Below, piece after piece: positions 1 to 8,157 of a DNA stretch of 64,000 nt. Each line of letters begins with the position of its first letter. Positions within the stretch are counted from its first letter, which is position 1. The stretch covers positions 119,786 through 183,785 of the forward strand of contig NZ_JAHEHX010000018.1 of assembly GCF_024639685.1 (NCBI RefSeq), read 5' to 3'. The stretch is from Polaribacter sp. (GTDB lineage: Bacteria > Bacteroidota > Bacteroidia > Flavobacteriales > Flavobacteriaceae). The notes beneath the pieces are model-generated. The model made no database searches. It had not been told where the DNA came from and saw only the letters and a list, made by a program, of their open reading frames with translations. The position numbers were made by a program, and so were the translations under genes.

Positions 1-47
1 CATTTGGGTTTTAATATCAGAATTTTTTAATGGTTTAAATTCTATTG

Positions 48-584
48 TTATTCTACAATAAACTTACCTTTCATCATTGCAAAATGTGCAGGAAAACTGC
101 AGATAAAATCATACTCACCTGAGGCAGGTGCATTAAATTCTATAGTTGTAGTTTCACCCCCACCAATCATTTTTGTATGCACAATAACTTCATCAGATCC
201 TTCAGGAATGAAATCATTGTCTTTTGAGGCAGCTGCAGCAGAAGCAAAAGTAGACATTTTTACACCTTGCTTTAGAATTACTACATTATGCCCCATAATT
301 TTTTTATCTAATTTACCTGTATGATTTAATGTCAATTTTACCTTTTGATTAGCTTTTACGTTTATTTTTCTAGTACTAAATTTCATTTTATCACTAGTTG
401 AAATAAACACATTTGCAACACCATTTTCATCAACAATTACAGTAGGTTTTTTCTCTTCTTTTTTCTTTTTTACAACTGCTGTTTTCCTAACCTTTTTCTC
501 AGTAGTTTTAGCTTCTTTTTTCTTATCATTTCCACAACTTAAAAAGAGGGTAGCTACTATTAATACTAGTAAAATTCGTTTCAT
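48..584 (-). CDS. Azurin-like cupredoxin lipoprotein
   Basis: Predicted type 1 copper protein of 178 aa, anchored in the envelope and probably an electron carrier. The N-terminus is a short hydrophobic signal ending in the lipobox LFLSC, with Cys17 as the lipidated residue. Residues 21-47 form a lysine/glutamate-rich linker, and the cupredoxin domain fills roughly 48-178. The four azurin copper ligands can be placed: His99 (in MGHN), Cys162, His167 and Met171, with the classical Cys-x4-His-x3-Met spacing. It stands alone, in the opposite direction to the broken regulator next door. The redox partner cannot be told from the sequence. The family call is firm; the electron-transfer role is by family. 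Confidence 0.88.
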   Translation of the reverse strand: MKRILLVLIVATLFLSCGNDKKKEAKTTEKKVRKTAVVKKKKEEKKPTVIVDENGVANVFISTSDKMKFSTRKINVKANQKVKLTLNHTGKLDKKIMGHNVVILKQGVKMSTFASAAAASKDNDFIPEGSDEVIVHTKMIGGGETTTIEFNAPASGEYDFICSFPAHFAMMKGKFIVE

Positions 585-663
585 TATATGTTAATTTGAT
601 TATTTAATAAATATATAAATTTTTGCGCTAAAAGCATACAGTTTACCCCTTAAATTTTTCTAA

Positions 664-1728
664 ATAAAGAATAAAAATGGCACCTTACTAAAAACTAATT
701 TAAAAGAGATTGCAAAAACACTTGGACTTTCTGTAGCAACAGTTTCTAAGGCGTTAAATGGCTACTCTGATGTTAGTGAAAAAACAAAGAAATTAGTCTT
801 AGATTTAGCTGAAGAATTAAACTATACACCTAACTCATTTGCAGTTAATTTAAGAACCAAATAATCTAAAACCATTGGTGTTATAATACCAACAATGGTG
901 CATTATTTTTTTTCTAATATTATTGATAGCATTTTAAAAGATTGTGAAGAAAGAGGTTACATGGTTATTATCATGCAATCAAATGAAAATTATGAACTAG
1001 AAAAAAAGCAAGTAGATTTACTTTTAAGTAAAGGTGTAGATGGTATTTTAATTTCCTTATCAAATAAAACAAGAGATACTTCTCACCTTAAAAAAATCAT
1101 AAATTCAGGAATTCCCTTAATTCTCTTCGATAAAATTGACAAGAACATAAAATGTTCTAAAATCATAAATGATGATAGAAAAGCAGCTTATGATGCTGTA
1201 TGTCATCTTATTAAAAATGGAAACAAAAGAATCGCTCATTTTAGAGGCGCACTAAACCCTCAAAATTCAATTGATCGATTTTTAGGATATAAAAAAGCTT
1301 TAACGGATAATTATATTGAATACGATACTTCTTTAGTCTACGAATGCAAAAACAACAATAGAGATGATTTTGTTGAGGGTGCAGAATTAGCAAAACAATT
1401 AATGATAGATCATAAAGATAATGTTGATGCTATTTTTACAGTTAATGATTTAATTTCTATTGGAACTTTAAACTATTTTAATAGAAATAATATAAAAGTA
1501 CCCAATGAGGTTGAATTATTTGGATTTAGCAACTGGTTTATGACAAACGTTACAACACCATCTATTTCATCAGTAGAACAAAATACCAATAAAATAGGTG
1601 AAAAGGCTGCAGAAATTCTTTTTAAAGAGCTAGAACAAAAAGCCAATGAAGAAGCAATTTTACATGAAACACATATCATTGAAACTGAATTAATTTTTAG
1701 AGATTCTACTAATAATAAAATTAAATAA
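664..1728 (+). pseudogene. LacI-family regulator, disrupted by in-frame TAA
   Basis: One reading frame from 664 to 1728 encodes a LacI/PurR-type repressor: an N-terminal helix-turn-helix (EIAKTLGLSVATVSKALNG and the following helix, about 706-860) and a periplasmic-binding-protein-like effector domain (from IGVIIPTMV, about 874, to the end). The frame is broken by TAA at 862-864, exactly in the linker between the domains. It also has no in-frame ATG, GTG or TTG ahead of the HTH; the first codon after the upstream stop is ATA at 664. The ATG at 895 lies inside the conserved first strand of the effector domain, so the 277-codon frame starting there is a fragment, not a complete gene. No sugar-use operon adjoins it, so its former target is unknown. 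Confidence 0.85.
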
Positions 1729-1804
1729 TTATCTCTAAATTAGCAATTCACTAGTAATACTAAAATTTTTATATATACCTTATCCCTAAAATAATCGAAT
1801 AAAA

Positions 1805-1966
1805 ATGCCAAAAAAAGGGAAAGAAAAAAACACGGCCAATAAAGCAAAACATTCTAAGCTGATGCAACAAAAAATCAGTAAGGTGAAGTTAAAAAAACAA
1901 CTTCACAAAGATCGTTTAAAAGCTATCATACAAAAAGTTAATCAAGAAAAAAAGAAAGAAGAATGA
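1805..1966 (+). CDS. Small basic protein, 53 aa
   Basis: A 53-codon frame starting at ATG 1805 encodes a very lysine- and glutamine-rich protein (start MPKKGKEKN, end QEKKKEE), with no cysteine, signal peptide or membrane segment. Its stop codon overlaps the start of the SGNH hydrolase in an ATGA arrangement (ATG at 1963, TGA at 1964-1966), the usual sign of translational coupling and the main reason to accept it as real. Composition suggests nucleic acid or ribosome association, but no family was recognised and the function is unknown. Confidence 0.6.
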   Translation: MPKKGKEKNTANKAKHSKLMQQKISKVKLKKQLHKDRLKAIIQKVNQEKKKEE

Positions 1967-2769
1967 GCATAAAATATTACTTAGGTAGTATTGTATCTCT
2001 ACCTCTTTTACCCATATTGTTTTTACAAGGAAAAAAAATAAGAACAAATATTCCAAAACTTCCAGAAGCGAGAGAACCTGATGGCTACGTTAAAAAAAAT
2101 AGTTCTAAGATCATTGAAATTTTATGTATTGGAGAAAGCACAATAGCTGGTGTTGGAGTAGATTTTCATAAAAACGGTTTTATTGGTGCTTTAGCTAATA
2201 CCATTTCAGATACAAAAGTTATTTCTGTAGCATGGAAAGTGTATGCAAAAAGTGGATATACCGTTAAAATGGTTAGAGAAAAAATAGTTCCAATCATAAA
2301 AGAAAATAGAACAGATCTTATAATAATAGGATTAGGAGGCAATGATGCTTTTCTGCTCCATAGTCCCAAAGTTTGGATAGGAGAAATTGAACAATTAATT
2401 ACTAAACTACAAGTTAAATTCCCAAAGACACCTATTTATTTCACTAATATGCCACCTATTAAAGAGTTCCCTGCATTTACAAAATCAATAAAATTTGTGA
2501 TTGGAAATTTAGTTGAGCTTTTAGGAAAGCATTTGTATAGAAGAATTAAAAATAAAGATAATGTTTATTATAATAATGAAGTCATTACTTTAAAAAGTTG
2601 GCAAAAAAAATATAAATTATCCGGTGATATATCTACCTTTTTTAGTGATGGTGTTCATCCATCAAAATTAACTTATCAACTTTGGGGAAAAGATATGGCG
2701 AATTTTATACTTAAAATAAAAGCTTTTAATCATGGATTCACAAGAAATCATAGAACATTTTCAGCTTAA
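1963..2769 (+). CDS. SGNH/GDSL-type hydrolase
   Basis: A 268-aa protein of the SGNH hydrolase superfamily (esterases, lipases and carbohydrate deacetylases). Block I is GEST, with the nucleophile Ser59 (a GES variant of GDS). Block III is GGND, with Asn127. Block V is DGVHPS, with Asp229 and His232. The first 22 residues are hydrophobic and could be a membrane anchor or uncleaved signal. The gene is coupled to the small basic protein upstream by ATGA and overlaps the cupin gene downstream by 38 bp, so the three probably form one transcript. The substrate cannot be predicted. Confidence 0.82.
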   Translation: MSIKYYLGSIVSLPLLPILFLQGKKIRTNIPKLPEAREPDGYVKKNSSKIIEILCIGESTIAGVGVDFHKNGFIGALANTISDTKVISVAWKVYAKSGYTVKMVREKIVPIIKENRTDLIIIGLGGNDAFLLHSPKVWIGEIEQLITKLQVKFPKTPIYFTNMPPIKEFPAFTKSIKFVIGNLVELLGKHLYRRIKNKDNVYYNNEVITLKSWQKKYKLSGDISTFFSDGVHPSKLTYQLWGKDMANFILKIKAFNHGFTRNHRTFSA

Positions 2770-3232
2770 AGAACATCCAGAAGGTGGATATTTTAAAGAA
2801 ACCTACAGAAGTTCAATTACTGTAAAATCAGAGAACTTAGAGCATCAATTTAATGGAAATCGAAATTTATGTACTAGTATCTTATTCTTATTAACATCGC
2901 AAAAATTTTCTGCTTTTCATAAAATTAAGCAAGATGAAATTTGGCATTTTTACAAAGGAAGCACTTTAAAACTACACATGATTTCACCTGAAGGTGATTA
3001 CAGTTCTAAACTTATTGGTACTAATTTTGCTTTAGGAGAAATTCCTCAATATACAGTACCTGCTTATTGGTATTTTGCAGCAGAAGTTATTGCACCAGAT
3101 TCATTTTGTTTTATGGGTTGTACTGTTTCACCAGGGTTTGATTTTAAAGATTTTACGCTTCCTTCTTACCAAAAATTATCACAAGAATTCCCTGAACATA
3201 AATCAATCATAAAAAAACTTACACACCATTAA
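2732..3232 (+). CDS. Cupin, DUF985 (Cupin_5) family
   Basis: A 166-aa single-domain cupin. The N-terminal HPEGGYFKETYRS and the central FHKIKQDEIWHFYKGS, followed by a strand pattern ending in GCTVSPGFDF, match the DUF985/Cupin_5 family, whose members are small RmlC-like barrels of unsettled function. The likely metal or ligand residues are the histidines and glutamates of the central motif. It starts inside the end of the SGNH hydrolase gene and is closed by a strong bidirectional terminator. Confidence 0.8.
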   Translation: MDSQEIIEHFQLKEHPEGGYFKETYRSSITVKSENLEHQFNGNRNLCTSILFLLTSQKFSAFHKIKQDEIWHFYKGSTLKLHMISPEGDYSSKLIGTNFALGEIPQYTVPAYWYFAAEVIAPDSFCFMGCTVSPGFDFKDFTLPSYQKLSQEFPEHKSIIKKLTHH

Positions 3233-3276
3233 CTAAAAAAAGCTCTAAATATTAAAATTCAGAACTTTTTTTAGTT
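3231..3276. terminator. Bidirectional intrinsic terminator
   Basis: Perfect 12-bp arms, AACTAAAAAAAG (3231-3242) and CTTTTTTTAGTT (3265-3276), separate the + strand cupin gene from the - strand peroxiredoxin operon. The A/T-rich arms give a U-tract on either strand. Confidence 0.7.
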
Positions 3277-3292
3277 AATTGAAATTACTATT

Positions 3293-3550
3293 TTATTTAT
3301 CGATAGAACCTAAAACACGATTCATAAATGAATTTAAGGCTTCTTTTTTTGAAGCACCATCTTTAATCATTTTATCTACTTCAATTGCTCCATACATGTT
3401 AGAAATTAACTCTCCAATAACATCTAATTCTTCATCTTTTAAAGAAGGAACTTCTGTTAAAGCTTCTAGAGTTTCAATAGTTTCTAAAACATAGTCTTGA
3501 TCATTTTCTTCAATAAAACTTGTTAAATGTTTAATTACTGGTAATTTCAT
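3293..3550 (-). CDS. Conserved small protein (DUF6952-like)
   Basis: An 85-aa, acidic, mostly helical protein (start MKLPVIKHL) with no signal peptide, no transmembrane segment and no cysteine. It is the last gene of an operon with thioredoxin and peroxiredoxin; only 3 bp separate it from the thioredoxin stop codon. From memory it resembles the small DUF6952 proteins found beside peroxiredoxin genes in Bacteroidetes, but that family name needs a profile search. A role in peroxide defence is inferred only from the operon. Confidence 0.65.
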   Translation of the reverse strand: MKLPVIKHLTSFIEENDQDYVLETIETLEALTEVPSLKDEELDVIGELISNMYGAIEVDKMIKDGASKKEALNSFMNRVLGSIDK

Positions 3551-3553
3551 AAT

Positions 3554-3862
3554 TTATTGAATTTCTGATACTAAGTCTTTTAAAACATCAAACTTGTTAG
3601 TTTGTGTTTGATTCTTTTTTTCTCCTGCTACAAAAGTGGCAAACGTTGGCAAATTACTAACATCTGCTAACTTTCTACTTTCAGGAAATTTTTCAGCATC
3701 AACAATAACAAATTTAATTTGATCGTTCTCTGATGCTAATTTTTTGAATTTTGGTTTCATAATTCTACAATTACCACACCAAGTGGCAGAGTACTGTACT
3801 ATTACCTTTTGATTTGCATCTACTATATGCTGTAAATTATCTTCTGTCAATTCTTGCACCAT
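3554..3862 (-). CDS. Thioredoxin-family protein
   Basis: A 102-aa cytoplasmic single-domain thioredoxin fold. The active site is WCGNC (Cys29, Cys32), a CGNC variant of the usual CGPC, and the cis-proline motif is NLPTFATF near residue 70. It lies 63 bp after the peroxiredoxin and 3 bp before the DUF6952-like gene. The likely role is reduction of the neighbouring peroxiredoxin, with electrons possibly from the thioredoxin reductase at 15968-16915. The altered dipeptide between the cysteines should shift its redox potential from that of housekeeping thioredoxin. Confidence 0.85.
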   Translation of the reverse strand: MVQELTEDNLQHIVDANQKVIVQYSATWCGNCRIMKPKFKKLASENDQIKFVIVDAEKFPESRKLADVSNLPTFATFVAGEKKNQTQTNKFDVLKDLVSEIQ

Positions 3863-3925
3863 AATGATTAAAATTTTAAAATTATGAGTTGCAAAAAAAA
3901 CTGCAACTCATAAGTATAATTAAAT

Positions 3926-4567
3926 TTAGTGACTAGCTAAATATTCTTTTGTTCCTTTTGCATTAGCTTGCATAGCATCTTTACCTTCTTCCCAGTTTGC
4001 TGGACAAACTTCTCCGTTTTTTTGGACATGTGCATAAGCATCAATCAAACGTAAAAATTCGTTTACATTTCTTCCTACTGGCATGTGATTAATTCCTTCA
4101 TGAAAAACAGTTCCTTCCTCATCTATTAAATAAGTAGCTCTATACGTTACGTTATCACCCTCTACCTGAACAGTTCCTGTCTCTTCATCATAAACTTCAT
4201 TGGTAATATCTAGAATACCTAAAATAGAAGATAAGTTTCTGTTACTATCTGCTAATATTGGATAAGTTACACCTTCTATACCTCCATTATCTTTAGAAGT
4301 ACTTAACCAAGCAAAATGAACTTCGGCTGTATCACATGAAGCACCAATTACTACTGTATTTCTTTTTTCAAATTCTGGTAATGCTGCTTGAAACGCATGT
4401 AATTCTGTTGGACATACAAATGTAAAGTCTTTTGGATACCAAAATAACAATACTTTTTTATTATTATTTACTGCCTCTTCTAATACATTTACTTTAAATG
4501 TATCTCCCATTTCGTTCATTGCATTTACATTTACGTCAGGGAATTTTTTACCAACTGCTGTTGCCAT
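3926..4567 (-). CDS. Typical 2-Cys peroxiredoxin (AhpC/TSA)
   Basis: A 213-aa cytoplasmic peroxidase that reduces H2O2 and organic peroxides. The peroxidatic Cys52 is in DFTFVCPTEL; the resolving Cys188 is in GEVCPANW. The length and the two motifs fit the AhpC/TSA 2-Cys class. It leads an operon with a thioredoxin and a small acidic protein. A -7 box (4607-4614) lies about 40 bp upstream of the start, and a perfect 29-bp palindrome lies further upstream at 4714-4742. Confidence 0.93.
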   Translation of the reverse strand: MATAVGKKFPDVNVNAMNEMGDTFKVNVLEEAVNNNKKVLLFWYPKDFTFVCPTELHAFQAALPEFEKRNTVVIGASCDTAEVHFAWLSTSKDNGGIEGVTYPILADSNRNLSSILGILDITNEVYDEETGTVQVEGDNVTYRATYLIDEEGTVFHEGINHMPVGRNVNEFLRLIDAYAHVQKNGEVCPANWEEGKDAMQANAKGTKEYLASH

Positions 4568-4606
4568 TTTTATTTATTATTTATAATTAATATTCGTTTT
4601 CTAATG

Positions 4607-4614
4607 CAAATATA
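4607..4614 (-). promoter_or_regulatory. -7 box of the peroxiredoxin operon
   Basis: On the - strand this reads TATATTTG, a perfect match to the Bacteroidetes -7 consensus TAnnTTTG. Transcription would start near 4602, giving a leader of about 35 nt before the peroxiredoxin ATG. Confidence 0.6.
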
Positions 4615-4713
4615 TTTTTTAATGAGAATAATATAACCATCATCATAAACTATTTAATTTATAGTAGAATAAGATTTGATTATTTTAAAAAAATCAAGTA
4701 TTTGCTATTGGTA

Positions 4714-4742
4714 AATCTATTGTAATATAATTACAATAGATT
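4714..4742. repeat. Perfect 29-bp palindrome
   Basis: Two 13-bp arms, AATCTATTGTAAT and ATTACAATAGATT, flank a central ATA. There is no T-tract, so it is a poor terminator for the response-regulator gene ending at 4793. Its core, TTGTAAT-ATA-ATTACAA, resembles the dyads bound by Fur/PerR-type repressors. It lies about 100 bp upstream of the peroxiredoxin -7 box. A regulatory role is inferred. Confidence 0.5.
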
Positions 4743-4792
4743 AGTTTAAAATTTTATAAAGATTTTAAAAGGAAATGTAAATTAGGATAAAA

Positions 4793-5956
4793 CTACTTAT
4801 TTGCAAATAATTTAATATCATTCTCAGAAACCGTATTTTCCCCAAGTATAATTAAACGCTCTACAACATTTCTTAGCTCTCTGATATTTCCTGTCCAATC
4901 GTACTTCTGCAATAATACTATTGCCTCTTGTGAAAAAGCTTTTTTTGGTGCCCCCTGCTCTCTTGCAATTTTTGAAGTAAAGAAATCAACTAATAAAGGA
5001 ATATCATCTCTTCTTTCATTTAAAGACGGTACTTCAATTAAAATTACAGCTAATCTATGATACAAGTCTTCCCTAAATCTACCTTCTGCAATCTCTTTTT
5101 TTAAGTTCTTATTAGTTGCAGCTACAATTCTTACATTTACCTTAATATCTTTTTCCAAACCAACTCTTTGTATTTTATTTTCTTGTAATGCACGTAATAC
5201 TTTTGCTTGTGCAGATAAGCTCATGTCTCCAATTTCATCTAAAAAAATAGTCCCTCCATTTGCAGCTTCAAATTTACCTGCTCTATCTTTATTTGCCCCT
5301 GTAAAAGAACCTTTTACATGTCCAAAAAGCTCACTTTCTATTAATTCTGACGGAATTGCAGCACAGTTCACCTCTATCATTGGTGCTTTAGAACGAGCAG
5401 ACTTTTCATGAAGCCAATGTGCAACTAGCTCCTTACCTGACCCATTAGGACCTGTAATTAAAACTCTAGCGTCAGTATCTGCAACTTTTTCTATAATATC
5501 TTTAATGTGAGAAATTGCATCACTCTCACCTACCATTTCGTAATTCTTGCTTACTTTTTTCTTAAGCCTTTTATTCTCTACAACTAAAACCTTTTTGTCT
5601 AAGGCATTTCTAACTGTATTTAAAAGTCTATTTAAATCTGGTGGTTTAGAAATATAATCAAAGGCTCCTAAACGCATTGTATTTACAGCTGTATCTAAAT
5701 CTCCGTGACCAGATATCATAACCATTGGGATTTCTGGTTTTATTTTTTTTGTTTTTTCTAGCACTTCAACACCATCCATTTTTGGCATTTTTATGTCACA
5801 AAGAATTAAGTCATACTCATTATTTTTAATCATCTCTAGGCCTAAAAGACCGTCTTCTGCTTCAGAAACATCATAATTTTCATTCTCTTCAGAAATAATT
5901 TTTTTTAAAACTCTTAGAATAGCAGCTTCGTCTTCTATGATTAAAATTTTAGCCAT
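4793..5956 (-). CDS. Sigma-54-type response regulator lacking a DNA-binding domain
   Basis: A 387-aa NtrC-like response regulator. The receiver domain (1-120) has the phosphoacceptor Asp54, acidic Glu8/Asp9 and Lys104. The AAA+ domain (about 140-365) has Walker A GPNGSGKE (169-176), Walker B FLDE (238-241) and the sigma-54 contact loop as GSFTGA (216-221) rather than GAFTGA. The protein ends at NDIKLFANK, right after the AAA+ C-terminal helices, so the Fis-type helix-turn-helix is absent. It is the last gene of the ABC exporter-MscS operon, 9 bp after mscS. No histidine kinase gene is nearby. Confidence 0.88.
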   Translation of the reverse strand: MAKILIIEDEAAILRVLKKIISEENENYDVSEAEDGLLGLEMIKNNEYDLILCDIKMPKMDGVEVLEKTKKIKPEIPMVMISGHGDLDTAVNTMRLGAFDYISKPPDLNRLLNTVRNALDKKVLVVENKRLKKKVSKNYEMVGESDAISHIKDIIEKVADTDARVLITGPNGSGKELVAHWLHEKSARSKAPMIEVNCAAIPSELIESELFGHVKGSFTGANKDRAGKFEAANGGTIFLDEIGDMSLSAQAKVLRALQENKIQRVGLEKDIKVNVRIVAATNKNLKKEIAEGRFREDLYHRLAVILIEVPSLNERRDDIPLLVDFFTSKIAREQGAPKKAFSQEAIVLLQKYDWTGNIRELRNVVERLIILGENTVSENDIKLFANK

Positions 5957-5965
5957 TGTTTTCTT

Positions 5966-6826
5966 TTATTTTATTAGGTGAACGTCTCTTTGCGGAAAAG
6001 GAATAGAAATTTGATGTTCTCTAAATGCTTTATCTATTTCAAAACGTATATTACTTTGCGTAAAACGGGCTTCAAAACTATTATCAAGTGTAAAAGCTAC
6101 TTTAAAATTCAAACTACTTTCAGCAAAATCTGTAAATAAAACAATTGGAGCTGGAGTTTTTAATACGTTAGGCTGATTAGTAGCAATTTCTAATAGTATC
6201 TTTTTTACCAAACCAATGTCGGAACCATAAGCAACCCCCACTTCTACACTTTCTCTTGTTTCTGTTCCATTTTCTGTCCAATTGTATAAAATATTGGTTA
6301 AATATAAATGATTTGGAATTACCAAAACTTTATTATCTACTGTAACAGCTCTTGTTGTTCTTAGTCTAATATCTAAAACTCGTCCTACTTTACCCTCTAA
6401 CTCTATAATATCACCTACATGTACAGATTGATCTACTAAAATAAAAATTCCAGAAATAATGTCTTGAAACAAGGTTTGTAAAGCTAAACCAACACCAATT
6501 AAAAGTGCCGCTGAAGCTGCAAATATTGCAGTAACATTTACACCTGAAGTATTCATAGCAATTAGAAATATGGTTAAAAAGACAATCCATCTCATATAAC
6601 CAAAAACAGAAACGAATTTTTGTTTATCGTTTTCAGGCATTTTTCTAGTTACAAATTTCCTAAATAATTTTAGTACAAAAGAGGTTATTACTAGAGCTAT
6701 TGCAACAAAAAGCAAGCCTTTAATAGTAATACTTATTTCGTTACTAAAAACGAAGGTATAATCTAAAATAGAAGTTATTTCTTCTACAATTGTTTTTTTT
6801 ACCTTTTCTAAACTGTCTTGATACAT
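5966..6826 (-). CDS. MscS-family mechanosensitive channel
   Basis: A 286-aa small-conductance mechanosensitive channel of the inner membrane, close to the size of E. coli MscS. Three hydrophobic helices occupy about 32-52, 70-90 and 95-125; the pore helix contains a small-residue-rich stretch (AASAALLIGVGLALQ). The MscS beta domain begins at VHVGDIIEL and continues to the C-terminus. It would release solutes on hypo-osmotic shock. Its ATG follows the ABC permease stop codon with no gap, and it precedes the response regulator, so all four genes are probably co-transcribed. Confidence 0.88.
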   Translation of the reverse strand: MYQDSLEKVKKTIVEEITSILDYTFVFSNEISITIKGLLFVAIALVITSFVLKLFRKFVTRKMPENDKQKFVSVFGYMRWIVFLTIFLIAMNTSGVNVTAIFAASAALLIGVGLALQTLFQDIISGIFILVDQSVHVGDIIELEGKVGRVLDIRLRTTRAVTVDNKVLVIPNHLYLTNILYNWTENGTETRESVEVGVAYGSDIGLVKKILLEIATNQPNVLKTPAPIVLFTDFAESSLNFKVAFTLDNSFEARFTQSNIRFEIDKAFREHQISIPFPQRDVHLIK

Positions 6827-8152
6827 TTAACCTTTATATTTTATCCACTTATACAAATCCTTATAGGTTGGTTTTTTACCATACATTAAAATTCCTACCC
6901 TATAAATTTTAGCTGCAAACCAAACCATAAATACAAAAGTAACTATTAATAAGGTCATAGAAATTACTAATTCATACCACAATACACCGAATGGAACTCT
7001 CATTAACATCACAATTGGACTTGTTAATGGTATGTATGAAAAAGCAACAGAAATAGGTCCATGAGGGTCACTAATTACTGTAGCAAAACCTACATATACA
7101 GCTAAAATTAAAGGCAACATAATTGGCAACATGAACTGCTGTGTATCTGTTTCGTTGTCTACAGCTGCCCCAACAGCAGCAAATAATGAACTGTACAACA
7201 TATATCCTCCCAAGAAATAAAAAATGAACAATAAAAATAATTTCAAAATTGGAAGTCGTAGTATTTCTTGAATGACCAATTGTAATTTATTTGCCCCCGT
7301 AATTTGTTTCGCAGTTTCTAATTGTTGCGCAGAAATAGCACTAGTTTGCATTTCTACCACATCTACTCCAAAAAAAGAAGATAGAACAGTTGTAATTATA
7401 AAAATTATAATTCCCCATATAAAGAATTGTAATAAGCCTGCAGTAGCATTTCCAATTATTTTACCTAACATCAATTGAAAAGGTTTTACAGAGGATACAA
7501 TAATTTCTATAATTCTACTTGTTTTTTCTTCAATAACACTCCTCATTACTGAAGTTCCGTAAATAATAACAAACATCATTAATAAGTAGCCTGTAATTGC
7601 TCCCACCCCAATTTTTAAACCATTAATAAGCTTAGAAAACTCTTCTCCAGAAAAATTAAACATCTTAATATCTGATCGTATTCTAGAAGCATTAATTTTA
7701 TTAATATCTATACCAAAGTAGTTTAATTGCACATTCCTAAGTTTGGTTTCTATTTTATTCTCTAAGGAGTTAATAATTGAAATACCAGGTGAATCTTTTG
7801 AATAGAATTCTACAGAGCTAGCCAGAATAGCCAAACTGTCGTTTTTAGGTATGATTAAGGCGCCGAAAAAATCACCTTTCTCAACTTTTTTCTTAGTTGC
7901 TTCTAGTCCAAGAGAAGTAAAATCTTTATAGTGTAATGTTTTTGTGTCTTTAAAATCTTCTTTAGAGAATAAACCTGAATTGTCTACATATACAATTTCT
8001 TTAATTTTCTGATCGTTCTTTTTCATTAAAAAGAAGACTAAAGCCCCCATAGCCAGCATTATTAATGGACTTAAAAAAGTCATTATGATGAATGATTTAT
8101 TTCTAACTTTAGCAATAAATTCTCGCTGTATAATAAGTTTTAGTTTACCCAT
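6827..8152 (-). CDS. ABC-2 type transporter permease (NatB-like)
   Basis: A 441-aa inner-membrane permease. One transmembrane helix near residues 20-42 is followed by a large extracytoplasmic domain (about 45-175) and at least five more helices between 180 and 420, the topology of NatB/ABC-2 exporters. It starts 5 bp after the ATPase gene and abuts mscS. The substrate is unknown: NatAB-type pairs are linked to sodium or drug export, but the sequence does not decide. Confidence 0.82.
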   Translation of the reverse strand: MGKLKLIIQREFIAKVRNKSFIIMTFLSPLIMLAMGALVFFLMKKNDQKIKEIVYVDNSGLFSKEDFKDTKTLHYKDFTSLGLEATKKKVEKGDFFGALIIPKNDSLAILASSVEFYSKDSPGISIINSLENKIETKLRNVQLNYFGIDINKINASRIRSDIKMFNFSGEEFSKLINGLKIGVGAITGYLLMMFVIIYGTSVMRSVIEEKTSRIIEIIVSSVKPFQLMLGKIIGNATAGLLQFFIWGIIIFIITTVLSSFFGVDVVEMQTSAISAQQLETAKQITGANKLQLVIQEILRLPILKLFLLFIFYFLGGYMLYSSLFAAVGAAVDNETDTQQFMLPIMLPLILAVYVGFATVISDPHGPISVAFSYIPLTSPIVMLMRVPFGVLWYELVISMTLLIVTFVFMVWFAAKIYRVGILMYGKKPTYKDLYKWIKYKG

Positions 8153-8157
8153 CTTTT

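Noticed and set aside
895..1728. A complete 277-aa LacI-type ligand-binding protein starting at ATG 895
   Set aside because: The start lies inside the conserved first strand of the effector domain and the HTH continues in frame upstream, so it is part of a disrupted gene.
4714..4742. Terminator of the response-regulator gene
   Set aside because: The palindrome is strong but lacks a T-tract on either strand.
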